Below, one piece after another: positions 7,020 through 15,205 of a stretch of DNA of 30,992 bases (position 1 is its first letter; every line of letters begins with the position of its first letter). The notes beneath the pieces were generated by a model. The model ran no database searches and was not told the DNA's origin. It worked only from the letters and a program-made list of their open reading frames with translations. The DNA lies in contig JAVERU010000022.1 of NCBI GenBank assembly GCA_034006965.1, forward strand, positions 1-30,992, read 5' to 3'. A program made the position numbers and the translations under genes. This DNA comes from Perlabentimonas sp034006965. GTDB taxonomy: Bacteria; Bacteroidota; Bacteroidia; Bacteroidales; Tenuifilaceae.

Positions 7020-8003
7020 ATGAATGGTGGGTTAAGCGATATAGTTTTCGATGTAACAGGAGCAAACTTTGAGCAGGTGGCGCTGGAGGTGTTTCGGTTT
7101 CAGGCCGAGCACAACGACGTATACAAAGAATACCTCAACATACTTAGGGTTAAACCATCCGAAGTACAAAGTATTTACCATATTCCCTACCTACCAATAG
7201 CTCTCTTTAAATCGCACAATGTATATGTTGGCGACAGCCTACCCCAAGCAATTTTTACAAGTAGTGGCACCACCGGAGCCGAAACCAGTAAGCACCCGGT
7301 TCGCTACCTTAGATTATACGAACAAAGCTTTTTAGCAGGATTCAGAAGATTTTATGGAGACCCAGCAGGCTATGCTATTCTTGCCCTACTGCCATCGTAT
7401 CTGGAGCGTGAGGGGTCTTCGTTAGTATATATGGTGCAGCGATTGATTAAAGAGAGCGGGTGCAGCATGAGTGGTTTCTTCCTGAGCGAGCACAAGAAGC
7501 TGGTGGATATAATTGCTGGCGTGGAACGAGATAGGCAACCCACAATACTTATAGGCGTTACCTTTGCCCTGTTGGAGCTGGCAACGAGGTACAACCTATC
7601 GCTGGGTAGTACCATAGTTATGGAAACCGGGGGAATGAAGGGGAGGGGCAAGGAGCTTACCCGAAGCGAGATGCATAAGCTGCTAACGGAAGCGTTTGGT
7701 GTACAACAAATTCACTCGGAGTACGGTATGACGGAGCTCCTTTCGCAAGCCTACTCAAAAGGAGACGGAATTTTTGAAACGCCCCCTTGGATGAGGGTTT
7801 TAGTACGCGATCCTTACGACCCTTTTACCATACTACCTAAAAACAGCAGCGGTGCTATAAATGTGATTGACTTGGCAAACCTCTACTCCTGCTCTTTTAT
7901 CCAAACCGATGATTTGGGAAGGTTATTTGATGATGATACTTTTGAGGTGCTTGGCCGTATGGATGGTAGCCAGGTGAGGGGGTGCAACCTGTTGGTGCTA
8001 TAA
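7020..8003 (+). CDS. LuxE-like acyl-protein synthetase (ANL superfamily)
   Basis: This 327-residue protein resembles LuxE acyl-protein synthetases, which activate a fatty acid as acyl-AMP and hold it as a thioester for transfer. The adenylate-forming P-loop FTSSGTTG is at residues 79-86. SEYGMTELLSQAY and the aspartate motif FIQTDDLGR follow, as in adenylating enzymes. In luminous bacteria LuxE works with the LuxC reductase and LuxD transferase; none is encoded nearby, so a bioluminescence role is excluded by context. Bacteroidota commonly carry such stand-alone proteins of unknown substrate. I prefer the ATG at 7020 (MNGGLSDIVF) because a -7 box lies just before it; an in-frame ATG at 6990 would add ten residues. 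Transcription probably runs into the hairpin at 8008, which has no T run on this strand. Confidence 0.8.
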   Translation: MNGGLSDIVFDVTGANFEQVALEVFRFQAEHNDVYKEYLNILRVKPSEVQSIYHIPYLPIALFKSHNVYVGDSLPQAIFTSSGTTGAETSKHPVRYLRLYEQSFLAGFRRFYGDPAGYAILALLPSYLEREGSSLVYMVQRLIKESGCSMSGFFLSEHKKLVDIIAGVERDRQPTILIGVTFALLELATRYNLSLGSTIVMETGGMKGRGKELTRSEMHKLLTEAFGVQQIHSEYGMTELLSQAYSKGDGIFETPPWMRVLVRDPYDPFTILPKNSSGAINVIDLANLYSCSFIQTDDLGRLFDDDTFEVLGRMDGSQVRGCNLLVL

Positions 8004-8034
8004 AAAACCACAGCCGGCATTACACCGGCTGTGG
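8001..8034 (-). terminator. Terminator of the C1 peptidase gene
   Basis: A perfect 10-bp stem (CCACAGCCGG / CCGGCTGTGG) with a 7-base loop. On the minus strand it is followed by six T, so it serves the C1 peptidase. On the plus strand it lies 4 bases after the LuxE-like stop and may also slow that transcript, although it lacks a T run in that direction. Confidence 0.8.
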
Positions 8035-8102
8035 AAACCTAAAAAAACCATGAAAAAGCAAACCAACTCACCTACTGCATTAGCAGTATGCAGGTTATAT
8101 GC

Positions 8103-9287
8103 TTAGCGCTTTATACCCAATTTCCTGGCTATTGCTTTGGGTAAAGCATCTTTATGCACCATGATGGCAACAGTTTTTTTGCGAACAAACTGCTCCGACA
8201 TGTGCAAGTATCCTTCGTAAACATTGCCCGTACCCCAAGAGTTCTTGGTTATGTAGTATGGAGTCCCATTCTGATCTTTTGAAATGCCAATGATATGCAT
8301 TAGGTGGTCATCGGTAGTGATGTAGTTGTCGAAAGTTTCTTGACGCAGCTCTTGGGTAACCTCAATCTCCGGAACAACTGACTTAAAGCTGTAGATCTCC
8401 TCCATAAGCTTATCGCTAGGTACATCGGCCCATTTGGCCTGCTCGCTATCCTTCATCTCTTCAACTTTTACCAAAGGCATAACAGCAAGCCCTTTGCTGT
8501 GTACAAATCCTTTTTCGCTAACATCACCGTCCCAACATACGCTGTGTCCCTTATCTATGGCGTGGTTCATCACCTCCATTAGCTCATCAATAGGTAGGTT
8601 GTAGTAGCCCTTGTGCGCCCAGTTGTCGGGAATTTCCAAAACAATTTTTTCGTAGTACGGATGATGGCTATATGAGGTTAACTCTATGTAGTTGTCAGGA
8701 TCAATACCCATCTCCTTAGCAAATGTAGCCGGGGTATACTCCTTCCCATTGAACGTAAATGTTGCGGGTGTTTGGCCTAGGTAGGTGTCTAAAACCCCTT
8801 CGATAGCGGGTTGCCATGCTGTTGAAAGTTTTCTGTTACGGTTCTTTATAACGGCATCAATCATTCCCTTTAGTATGCTCTCTAGCTCGGAATGAACGTG
8901 ACGCTCCTCACCGTAGCTAAGGCCGCTGTATACGCTCTCAGGCACCATCCCATGACGAGCAATAACGTCCATCACGTTGTGGGCTTGGCCACCCTGGCCA
9001 AAATTGTTGGTGCCATGAAATCGAATGTACCTCTCAATTTTATCGGAGTAGGTATGACGTACAAAGAACATTGGCGAAAGGATGATCTCTGGCTTTCCCA
9101 TCCGAATGAGCTCGGTTTCAAGGAATGAGGTGGTGGCATAGCTCCAGCACGTACCCGTGCGTTGCTGATCTTTTACTGGCGTTGTTTCCAGCCTTTTAAC
9201 AGTTTCAAATTGGTAGCCCGTTTCGTTCTGCCCCAATGCATTTACCTGCAACAGGGAAACTAATACAATCGATAAGAATAGTCTCAT
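8103..9287 (-). CDS. Secreted C1-family cysteine peptidase (aminopeptidase C/bleomycin hydrolase-like)
   Basis: This 394-residue papain-fold peptidase belongs to the PepC/bleomycin hydrolase branch. The catalytic cysteine is Cys47 in RTGTCWSY, with the oxyanion glutamine just before it in VKDQQ. The catalytic histidine is in DDHLMHIIG near residue 328 and the asparagine in KNSWGTG near 349. The N-terminus MRLFLSIVLVSLLQVNALGQ is a signal peptide, so the enzyme is exported, unlike cytosolic PepC. I chose the ATG at 9287 because it begins the signal; the frame stays open to 9392 and an ATG at 9293 is also possible. It probably digests peptides in the periplasm or outside the cell, alongside the S46 peptidase encoded further on. 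No convincing promoter is visible upstream. Confidence 0.87.
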   Translation of the reverse strand: MRLFLSIVLVSLLQVNALGQNETGYQFETVKRLETTPVKDQQRTGTCWSYATTSFLETELIRMGKPEIILSPMFFVRHTYSDKIERYIRFHGTNNFGQGGQAHNVMDVIARHGMVPESVYSGLSYGEERHVHSELESILKGMIDAVIKNRNRKLSTAWQPAIEGVLDTYLGQTPATFTFNGKEYTPATFAKEMGIDPDNYIELTSYSHHPYYEKIVLEIPDNWAHKGYYNLPIDELMEVMNHAIDKGHSVCWDGDVSEKGFVHSKGLAVMPLVKVEEMKDSEQAKWADVPSDKLMEEIYSFKSVVPEIEVTQELRQETFDNYITTDDHLMHIIGISKDQNGTPYYITKNSWGTGNVYEGYLHMSEQFVRKKTVAIMVHKDALPKAIARKLGIKR

Positions 9288-9637
9288 AATCATATAAAAT
9301 GTTTTGCATGAGTAGTACTCTATTGACATGAATTGGAACCAATAGTTTAAAGTATAAAGGAATAAATGTGCATTGTAACGGGTTGATTGCATCTGTTTGC
9401 TAGCTGAAAATCCTTTGGTAAGTTTTATAGCTGTTTGGCAACCAGCGAAATATTTTAGCAGTCGATCTACTTAGTTTTTTCTATTTTAACAAATGCAGCA
9501 AACAGTAACACACTAGAATAGTATCATACTCATCAAATTGTTAGCATAGGAAGTACAACGCGTTGAACAATTGTCTATATTGCGCATGCATATATTTCAC
9601 ATCCTAAAATCAAATTGTATTACCAAAAATTATTAGC
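9288..9637. other. 350-base divergent intergenic region
   Basis: AT-rich region between the C1 peptidase and the FadL-like gene. It contains no credible ORF or RNA gene. A candidate plus-strand promoter is TTTG (9396-9399), 19 bases, then TAAGTTTT (9419-9426), which misses the final G and lies over 200 bases from the gene. A second partial box, TATATTTC, lies close to the gene near 9590. No clear minus-strand promoter is seen. Confidence 0.45.
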
Positions 9638-11011
9638 ATGAAAATAAAATCATTAGGTGTATTAGTTGCACTTTGCATGCCAACTTTTCTATTCGCAGGC
9701 GGACTTGTTACAAATACCAATCAAAGCGCTAGCTTTATCCGCATGCCTTCACTTGACGCTGTTATTGGCATTGAGGGTGTTTACTATAACCCAGCAGGTT
9801 TGGTCCAGCTGGAGAATGGCCTACATGTGTAGTTAAGTAACCAGATTGTTAATCAGAAAAGAAGCGTAACCAGCACCTTTCCTACTTTAAATAGTAGCGA
9901 TTACGATGGAATTGTTAAGGTCCCCTTGTTCCCTAGTGCTTACGTTGCATACAAGGCCAATAAGCTTGTATTCTCCTTTGCATTTAACCCAATTGGTGGT
10001 GGTGGAGGAGCAGAGTACGAGAATGGGTTGCCCTCATTTGAGTCGATGGTTTCGCAAATTCCTGGAATGGTAACATTGCTTGGTGTTCCTACCACAGCCT
10101 ACAGTATGGACCTGTTTTTCAATGGTAGTTCAACTTACTTTGGGTATCAAGTGGGCATTAGCTATGCTATAAACGATGCCATTGGTGTTTTTGGTGGTGC
10201 CAGGTATGTTACAGCAAAGAATACCTACGAGGGTAACATTAGTGATATTATGATTAATCCCCAACATCCAGTGGTTAACCCATCGGGAGGAATGATGCTA
10301 GCAAACACATTCTTCACACAAATCGGTCAACCCGTTTATGCTGCGATGACCGCCGATGCAGAGGTTGATGTTGTTCAGAAAGGTTCTGGAGTCGCCCCAA
10401 TTATTGGACTTAGCATCGTTGCTTCCGATAAGCTAAACTTTGGTGTGAAGTATGAATTTAAAACCAAGATGGAGCTAACAACCGAAACCAAGGTAGACGG
10501 AACCGGTATGTTCCCCGATGGGGAAGTAATTTCCAATGATATGCCTGCCATGCTTACCCTTGGCGTTGGTTACAAACCCATCGACAAGCTTTCCTTGTTG
10601 GGTGGATTCCACTACTACTTCGACAAGTCGGCCAACTACGGTAAGAAGATTAATGGAGTTTTTGTTGAGAATAGTGAGGTGATTGACAATAACTACTGGG
10701 AAGCCGCCATTGGGTTAGAGTACATGGTAACTGGTAAAATATTTGCAAGCGCTGGATACTTGTATACAAAAACGGGGGTAAACGAGAAGTATCAAAGCGA
10801 TATGAGCTACAGCCTTAACACGAATTCGGTGGGGCTGGGCGGAAAGTACCTAGTAAACGAAAACTTGGGTATCAACATTGGCTTTATGACAACCCTTTAC
10901 CAAAGCAACACCAAAGATTATGCTGCTGTTGCACCTGCAACCCCAGCCTACAGCGAAACCTACAATCGCACCAATAGGGTTATTGCTTTGGGGGTTGACT
11001 ATAAGTTTTAA
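9638..11011 (+). pseudogene. OmpP1/FadL-family outer-membrane protein interrupted by an in-frame TAG
   Basis: One reading frame of 457 codons runs from the ATG at 9638 to the TAA at 11011, broken only by TAG at codon 65 (9830-9832). Upstream are a signal peptide (MKIKSLGVLVALCMPTFLFA) and the family N-terminus, with SASFIRMPSLDAV and YYNPAGLVQL. Downstream the frame continues at once with LSNQIVNQKRSVTS and stays open, with alternating beta-strand character and a C-terminal ALGVDYKF ending in Phe, typical of outer-membrane barrels. FadL-type proteins import hydrophobic compounds such as fatty acids. The position of the stop would normally hold Ser, one base from TAG (TCG). No ATG follows soon enough for restart. 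It may be a recent nonsense mutation, a sequencing error, or a suppressed stop; no other decay is visible. Confidence 0.83.
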
Positions 11012-11031
11012 CCCAAGCTATAAAGAGTTAG

Positions 11032-11060
11032 GGGCCGGGAGGAATCTCGGTCCTTTTTTT
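11032..11060 (+). terminator. Terminator of the FadL-like gene
   Basis: A 9-bp stem with two G-U pairs (GGGCCGGGA / TCTCGGTCC), followed by seven T, 20 bases after the stop codon. Confidence 0.8.
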
Positions 11061-11085
11061 ATAGCGAATTATGTTCATGTGCTGT

Positions 11086-11127
11086 TAAAAACTAGGTTTC
11101 TGCTTGCGGAAACGTTTTAACCCTAGT
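11086..11127 (-). terminator. Probable terminator of the first SiaC-like gene
   Basis: On the minus strand ACTAGG and CCTAGT (11127-11122 and 11096-11091) can pair around an inner GTTTC / GAAAC stem, followed by TTTTT. The outer arm overlaps the TAG stop codon of the gene. It is weaker than the other terminators here. Confidence 0.5.
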
Positions 11128-11527
11128 GGCTAATCTCTACAAATTGCAGTGGGGTGTAGGCCATCTCTGATAGCTCTTCACCCGCCTCGCGGAGTTCATC
11201 ATCGTCCTCATCGTAGTACCAGAATACGTTTACCGGAACCCCTGCCTTTTGTATTTCGCTAACCTGAAGGATTATGTCGAAAATAAATTTTGCGGAAGAG
11301 CTATTGAAGTAGATATACTTGAAATTGAAAACAAAAGGCTCAGCACTGGTAGCCGATTGGTTCTTTTTATACCAATCCTTAAGCTCCTCAATCCACTTGA
11401 TAAGGGGATTGTAGAAATCGCGAGCATTTTCGGGCCTAGAGTATCCGCTAATTTCAAGCAGGCGATCCTTTGCCGAGAAGTACACCCTTGGCGACACGCT
11501 AGAACCATCAATTTTCAAAGTTTCCAT
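11123..11527 (-). CDS. SiaC-family regulatory phosphoprotein (DUF1987), copy 1
   Basis: This 134-residue protein is a single DUF1987 domain. In Pseudomonas, SiaC is phosphorylated by the kinase SiaB and dephosphorylated by SiaA; the unphosphorylated form activates the diguanylate cyclase SiaD. Family features are LEISGYSRPENARDFYNP, the YFNSSSAK phosphosite loop and the acidic WYYDEDDDE. The residue equivalent to SiaC Thr68 appears to be Ser76, still phosphorylatable. The gene lies 208 bases downstream of copy 2, separated by a terminator and with its own -7 box, so it may be expressed separately from the kinase operon. Its close resemblance to copy 2 (both have EISGxSRPEN and SGEE or AGEE) suggests a tandem duplication. 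The output partner is unknown. Confidence 0.85.
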   Translation of the reverse strand: METLKIDGSSVSPRVYFSAKDRLLEISGYSRPENARDFYNPLIKWIEELKDWYKKNQSATSAEPFVFNFKYIYFNSSSAKFIFDIILQVSEIQKAGVPVNVFWYYDEDDDELREAGEELSEMAYTPLQFVEISH

Positions 11528-11546
11528 TAATGCATATGTTTGCTTT

Positions 11547-11554
11547 CAAATATA
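11547..11554 (-). promoter_or_regulatory. -7 box before SiaC copy 1
   Basis: TATATTTG on the minus strand is a full -7 match, 19 bases before the ATG. There is a TTG upstream, but at only 13 bases, so the -33 element is not convincing. Confidence 0.45.
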
Positions 11555-11679
11555 GGTAAAAAGAGTACAAAAAATCACATTTTGCCCAGGCTGCACATCC
11601 TTCTTTTTGGTGAATTGATTAAATCGTTTGACGAACGGGTGTTTCCTTTGGGTGGATGTATGTTGCACCTTGTATATAT

Positions 11680-11712
11680 AAAGAAAGCCTCCGATAAATA
11701 TCAGAGGCTTTC
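11680..11712 (-). terminator. Terminator of the SiaB-SiaC2 operon
   Basis: A 9-bp stem (GAAAGCCTC / GAGGCTTTC) with a further inner GAT / ATC pairing, followed on the minus strand by TTTATATA. It lies 24 bases after the stop of SiaC copy 2 and separates it from copy 1. Confidence 0.7.
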
Positions 11713-11735
11713 GGTTTGTGGTTTCAGGGTTAATT

Positions 11736-12140
11736 TTAGGGAATGTATGGTATAAAGTTGAAGCTGTATCCAAGCATATCTGATATCTCTTCGCCCGACT
11801 CAAAAATTTCGTCATCACCCTCCTCGTAGTACCAGTTTACCTCAACTTCGTTGCCCTTCGACATAAACTTCATGAACTCAAGAAGTATATCGAGAAGAAA
11901 TTTTGATGAGGCAGAGTTGAAGTAGGTCATCTTCAGGTTAAGGGTCAAGAGCATCTTTTTGTAGTCGGTGTTTTGGCTTAGAACCAAATCGTTGTACTCT
12001 TCCAGCCATTTAAGGATAGGCCTGTAAAACCCAATAACATTTTCGGGTCTTGAGAAACCTGATATTTCAAAGATACTATTCTCCGGATCGAAATGAACCT
12101 TTGGTGTAAACTCTGTGGGTTCTATATGCAAGGGTTCCAT
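11736..12140 (-). CDS. SiaC-family regulatory phosphoprotein (DUF1987), copy 2
   Basis: A second 134-residue DUF1987 protein, collinear with copy 1: FEISGFSRPENVIGFYRP, YFNSASSK and VNWYYEEGDDE. The phosphosite candidate is Ser76. I start at the ATG at 12140 (MEPLHIEP), which aligns with the start of copy 1; a GTG at 12149 would add three residues. It begins 24 bases after the SiaB-type kinase gene on the same strand, with no promoter between, so the kinase and this protein are almost certainly co-expressed and probably act as partners. The two copies are clearly homologous but differ widely outside the motifs, so this is not a recent duplication. Confidence 0.87.
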   Translation of the reverse strand: MEPLHIEPTEFTPKVHFDPENSIFEISGFSRPENVIGFYRPILKWLEEYNDLVLSQNTDYKKMLLTLNLKMTYFNSASSKFLLDILLEFMKFMSKGNEVEVNWYYEEGDDEIFESGEEISDMLGYSFNFIPYIP

Positions 12141-12164
12141 ATTATGCACCTGTATTGATGATGT

Positions 12165-12668
12165 TTATCTAGTGATATGAACATTAAGCGTGAAGTAAGA
12201 GTACTCGTTGTTGATACCTTCAAACTTATAGATAATCTTGCTTTCAGAAACTTTTGCAATGTTTATTAAGCCAAGGCCAGCACCTCCTTTGGGTGATACA
12301 TCGCCGCTAAGGATGGTGAGCTTGTACAGCTCCTTGAGGCCATCCTTGTTGAGCGAGTTTACTTTGTCTAATTTTTCTTGGAGTGCTGGAACCTTGTGGC
12401 TAAGCAGGCTGTTGGAGGCAAAAAGGGAAAACTCCTTATCGTCGAGATAAAGAGTAAAGCGGGGCTGATGATCCGTATTGCTACTTATTATGTCTTGATG
12501 TTTGTAAATATTCTCCAGGCTCTCTACCATAGCCGAGTACACCTTTTTCTTTGTGGTGATTGACAGACCCTGCTTGTCGACAAATGCCGACATTCTATTG
12601 AGTAGAAAACCAATCTCTTCGTAGCTTAAAGGACCAAAATGCGCTAAGATATTCTCTTTTTGTACCAC
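12165..12668 (-). CDS. SiaB-family protein kinase (DUF6272, GHKL-type)
   Basis: This 167-residue protein resembles SiaB, a small kinase of the GHKL (histidine-kinase-like ATPase) fold that phosphorylates SiaC on Ser or Thr. An N-box is visible in AMVESLENIYKH (about 46-57), with the E and N expected to bind magnesium and ATP. A G-rich lid GGAGLGLINIAK lies at about 129-140. There is no dimerisation domain, receiver or sensor domain, so its input must come from elsewhere. The start is GTG (12668); no in-frame ATG precedes it, and the next at residue 26 would cut into the fold. It is transcribed from a near-ideal promoter at 12751-12780 and precedes SiaC copy 2. SpoIIAB-like anti-sigma kinases share the fold, but the SiaC neighbours favour SiaB. 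Confidence 0.83.
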   Translation of the reverse strand: MVQKENILAHFGPLSYEEIGFLLNRMSAFVDKQGLSITTKKKVYSAMVESLENIYKHQDIISSNTDHQPRFTLYLDDKEFSLFASNSLLSHKVPALQEKLDKVNSLNKDGLKELYKLTILSGDVSPKGGAGLGLINIAKVSESKIIYKFEGINNEYSYFTLNVHITR

Positions 12669-12750
12669 GTCTAAATCTGTACTTTTAGTATTGAACCCTA
12701 ATGAATGTATTGCCCTAGTAGATCAAAGTGTATTTTTACTATCTGTATTA

Positions 12751-12780
12751 CAAATGTATTACTTTTTTTATAAACTGCAA
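12751..12780 (-). promoter_or_regulatory. Strong promoter of the SiaB-SiaC2 operon
   Basis: On the minus strand TTG (12780-12778) is followed by 19 bases and TACATTTG (12758-12751). This is a full match to the Bacteroidota sigma consensus, about 80 bases before the kinase start. A second weaker box (ACTTTG) follows near 12727. Confidence 0.75.
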
Positions 12781-12892
12781 CTCTTGATTAAAATTTCAAA
12801 CCATAGGCTTGAATAATGCATGCGGCTATTTGCTGGGCGGCTATTTTGGTTCCATTGTAACCTTAAATCTCTTCAACAGGCAGCTTGGTTGT

Positions 12893-12927
12893 AAAAAAAG
12901 CGGTTTGGAAAGTTCCAAACCGCTTTT
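12893..12927 (-). terminator. Terminator of the S46 peptidase gene
   Basis: A long near-perfect inverted repeat (GCGGTTTGGAA / TTCCAAACCGC, extended by four A-T pairs), followed on the minus strand by seven T. It lies 19 bases after the stop codon and insulates the SiaB operon from the peptidase gene. It also has four T on the plus strand. Confidence 0.88.
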
Positions 12928-12945
12928 CTGTATTAGTTCTTCATT

Positions 12946-15096
12946 CTATTTTACAAGGGTCATTTCATCTACAAGGTGCTTTGCGCCAGCGTATTTGTCG
13001 ATGATGAAGAGCACATAGCGGATATCAACCCCAATACAGCGCTGGTAGTCGGGTTCAAATATAATATCACCACTCATTGCTTCCCAGTTCCCATCGAAGG
13101 CGCAACCAATGAGGTGACCCTTTCCATTGATGATTGGGCTACCCGAGTTGCCGCCAGTAATATCGTTATTGGTAATAAATGCCACTGGCATTTCGCCGTT
13201 ATCCATAGCGTATGGTCCATAGTCTTCTGCCATGTATAGCTCTTTGAGCTTCTCGGGTACTACAAACTCCCAGTTGTCCGGATCCTCTTTTTCCATAACA
13301 CCCTTTAGGGTGGTGATGTAGTTGTAGTGAACGGCATCGCGTGGGTAGTAGTCTTGCACCTGGCCGTAGGTAAGCCTCATGGTGAAGTTCGCATCGGGGT
13401 ACATGGGTTGCCCTTCGTTCATCTCCATAATTCCGGCAACATATAGCCTGTGCCCCTTGGCAAATTTCTTGTTAATTTCATCAAGCTGGCTCCATATTCT
13501 GCTGGTCACCTCACCTATCGATTGGGTTGCAACGAAAGCCGGATCGTTTTCAAATACTTCTGCTGTTGGGTTCTCAAGGGCTTTCCACAGCTTGGTCGAG
13601 TCGGCAAAGATTGAATTGTCGAACATATCGTCGATAAACCTATCGAAGTTGCCAGCGTAATCCTTTTCGATGGTTGCAAAAACCGAGGGGTGGAATTCTG
13701 GCTGCACCTTCTGAGCAAAAAGTTTAAACATGGCCTTGGCAACTTTCCTGTCGGTGGGTGCATTGTAGTCTTTGTAGAACGCTGTAGCCGACTGCCTAAA
13801 ACGGTCTACCCTGTTCTGCAAACCTTTGTCCTCATCGCCCTTTAGATATTCATAAAGGCCATTAGCCCTACCTGCCAGCGAAACAAGCTCGGTGCCGCGC
13901 AGTAGGGTTTCGCTAATGTACATATTGGCATACATGTAATCATGGCGCTCCTCAATGGCGGTTTTAATTAGATCGAGAGCCTCGCCGTACTCCTGGGTGC
14001 GCTTGCGCTTTTCGTTTACCCACTGGGTAAACTCTTCCTGCTCCTTCAGCTTGGTTTCCTTCACCTTTAGGCGCTTAAGCGCTTGGTTCTGACCAATGGA
14101 GAATTTCCAGTAGTTGGTACTGCCAGAGTATTTTGATGAGTATTTAATTCTAATCTCATCGCTGGCGAGCATGTCCTCAAGGATAATTTCCTGACGGATG
14201 CCCCTGATGAACGAGCGCTGAGCGTTGGTTATCTTTTCGGCCTCATCAACTTCCCACGAAGTCATGTAGCGGGTAGTGCCTCCGGGATAACCCATAATCA
14301 TAGCAAAATCACCTTTTTCTACACCTTCAAGAGAAACGGGTAGGTGATGCTTTGGTTGGTAGGGTACGTTGTCGGGCGAGTAATCGGCGGGCATATTATT
14401 CTTATCGGCATACACGCGGAAAAGGGCAAAGTCGCCAGTGTGGCGAGGCCACATCCAGTTGTCGGTATCGGCTCCAAATTTGCCAATCGACGAAGGGGGT
14501 GCACCCACCATACGAACATCGGTAAAGCGCTCGTAAACCAATAGGTAGTACTTATTACCACCATAGTAGCTGCGGACCATGGCCCTGTAGTGATTGCCCT
14601 CGGTAGCCTTTTCTTCAATGGCTCTTGCCGCATCTTCAATAGCCTTTGAGCGTTCCTCTTCGGTCATTTTTGATTTCACTGGTTTGGTTACCTCGTCGGT
14701 AACGTCTTCAATCTTAACAAGGAATGTTACGGACAGGCCTGGTGTGGCAATTTCCTCGTCCATCGACATGGCCCAAAAGCCATCCTTCAGGTAGTCGTGC
14801 TCAGTGCTACTGTGCCTCTGAATGGCGCCATAACCGCAATGGTGGTTGGTTAGTATTAGGCCCTTGTCGGAGATGATTTCGCCAGTACAGCCACCGCCAA
14901 AAATTACAATGGCGTCCTTTAGGCTAGTGTTATTGATACTGTACAGCTCCTCTGCGCTTAGCTCTAGCCCCATCGATTGCATGGTGGCAATATTATACTT
15001 CTGTAGGAGTGGGAGTAGCCACATCCCTTCATCTGCTTTTGCAAGCGACGATGAAATGAGTAGAATGCTAAGCAGTAAAACTTTGAATCTTTTCAT
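12946..15096 (-). CDS. S46-family dipeptidyl-peptidase (DPP7-like)
   Basis: This 716-residue exported serine peptidase releases dipeptides from the N-terminus of peptides, feeding amino-acid catabolism. It has a signal peptide (first 22 residues, ending in AKA). The chymotrypsin-type histidine is in TNHHCGYG (His85-His86), and the serine is Ser651 in GGNSGSPI. In S46 enzymes the residue in the FDxNWE segment sets specificity: Arg in DPP11, which prefers Asp or Glu, and Gly in DPP7, which prefers hydrophobic residues. Here it is Gly669 (AFDGNWEAMSGD), so a DPP7-type enzyme is likely. The helical cap domain fills the middle of the protein. The gene is monocistronic with a strong terminator. It complements the exported C1 peptidase in extracytoplasmic protein breakdown. 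Confidence 0.94.
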   Translation of the reverse strand: MKRFKVLLLSILLISSSLAKADEGMWLLPLLQKYNIATMQSMGLELSAEELYSINNTSLKDAIVIFGGGCTGEIISDKGLILTNHHCGYGAIQRHSSTEHDYLKDGFWAMSMDEEIATPGLSVTFLVKIEDVTDEVTKPVKSKMTEEERSKAIEDAARAIEEKATEGNHYRAMVRSYYGGNKYYLLVYERFTDVRMVGAPPSSIGKFGADTDNWMWPRHTGDFALFRVYADKNNMPADYSPDNVPYQPKHHLPVSLEGVEKGDFAMIMGYPGGTTRYMTSWEVDEAEKITNAQRSFIRGIRQEIILEDMLASDEIRIKYSSKYSGSTNYWKFSIGQNQALKRLKVKETKLKEQEEFTQWVNEKRKRTQEYGEALDLIKTAIEERHDYMYANMYISETLLRGTELVSLAGRANGLYEYLKGDEDKGLQNRVDRFRQSATAFYKDYNAPTDRKVAKAMFKLFAQKVQPEFHPSVFATIEKDYAGNFDRFIDDMFDNSIFADSTKLWKALENPTAEVFENDPAFVATQSIGEVTSRIWSQLDEINKKFAKGHRLYVAGIMEMNEGQPMYPDANFTMRLTYGQVQDYYPRDAVHYNYITTLKGVMEKEDPDNWEFVVPEKLKELYMAEDYGPYAMDNGEMPVAFITNNDITGGNSGSPIINGKGHLIGCAFDGNWEAMSGDIIFEPDYQRCIGVDIRYVLFIIDKYAGAKHLVDEMTLVK

Positions 15097-15205
15097 CGGA
15101 AATAAATTGTTAAGGTTTGGTTTACTTGTTAAATTGTTTGAATGTTCGATATTTAATCTGGCAAACGGTTTAAATTGAAAGGCAAGTATAGCAATAACTT
15201 TTTAA

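Noticed and set aside
7020..8003. Part of a bioluminescence operon
   Set aside because: No luxA, B, C or D homologue is present, and LuxE-like proteins are widespread outside luminous bacteria.
9830..9832. TAG read as pyrrolysine or a reassigned codon
   Set aside because: TAG ends several intact genes in this window, and no pyrrolysine genes are present.
9638..11011. Two separate genes, a 64-residue peptide and a 361-residue protein
   Set aside because: Both are in the same frame, the bases between encode sense codons that fit the barrel family, and the second part would need a TTG start with no signal peptide.
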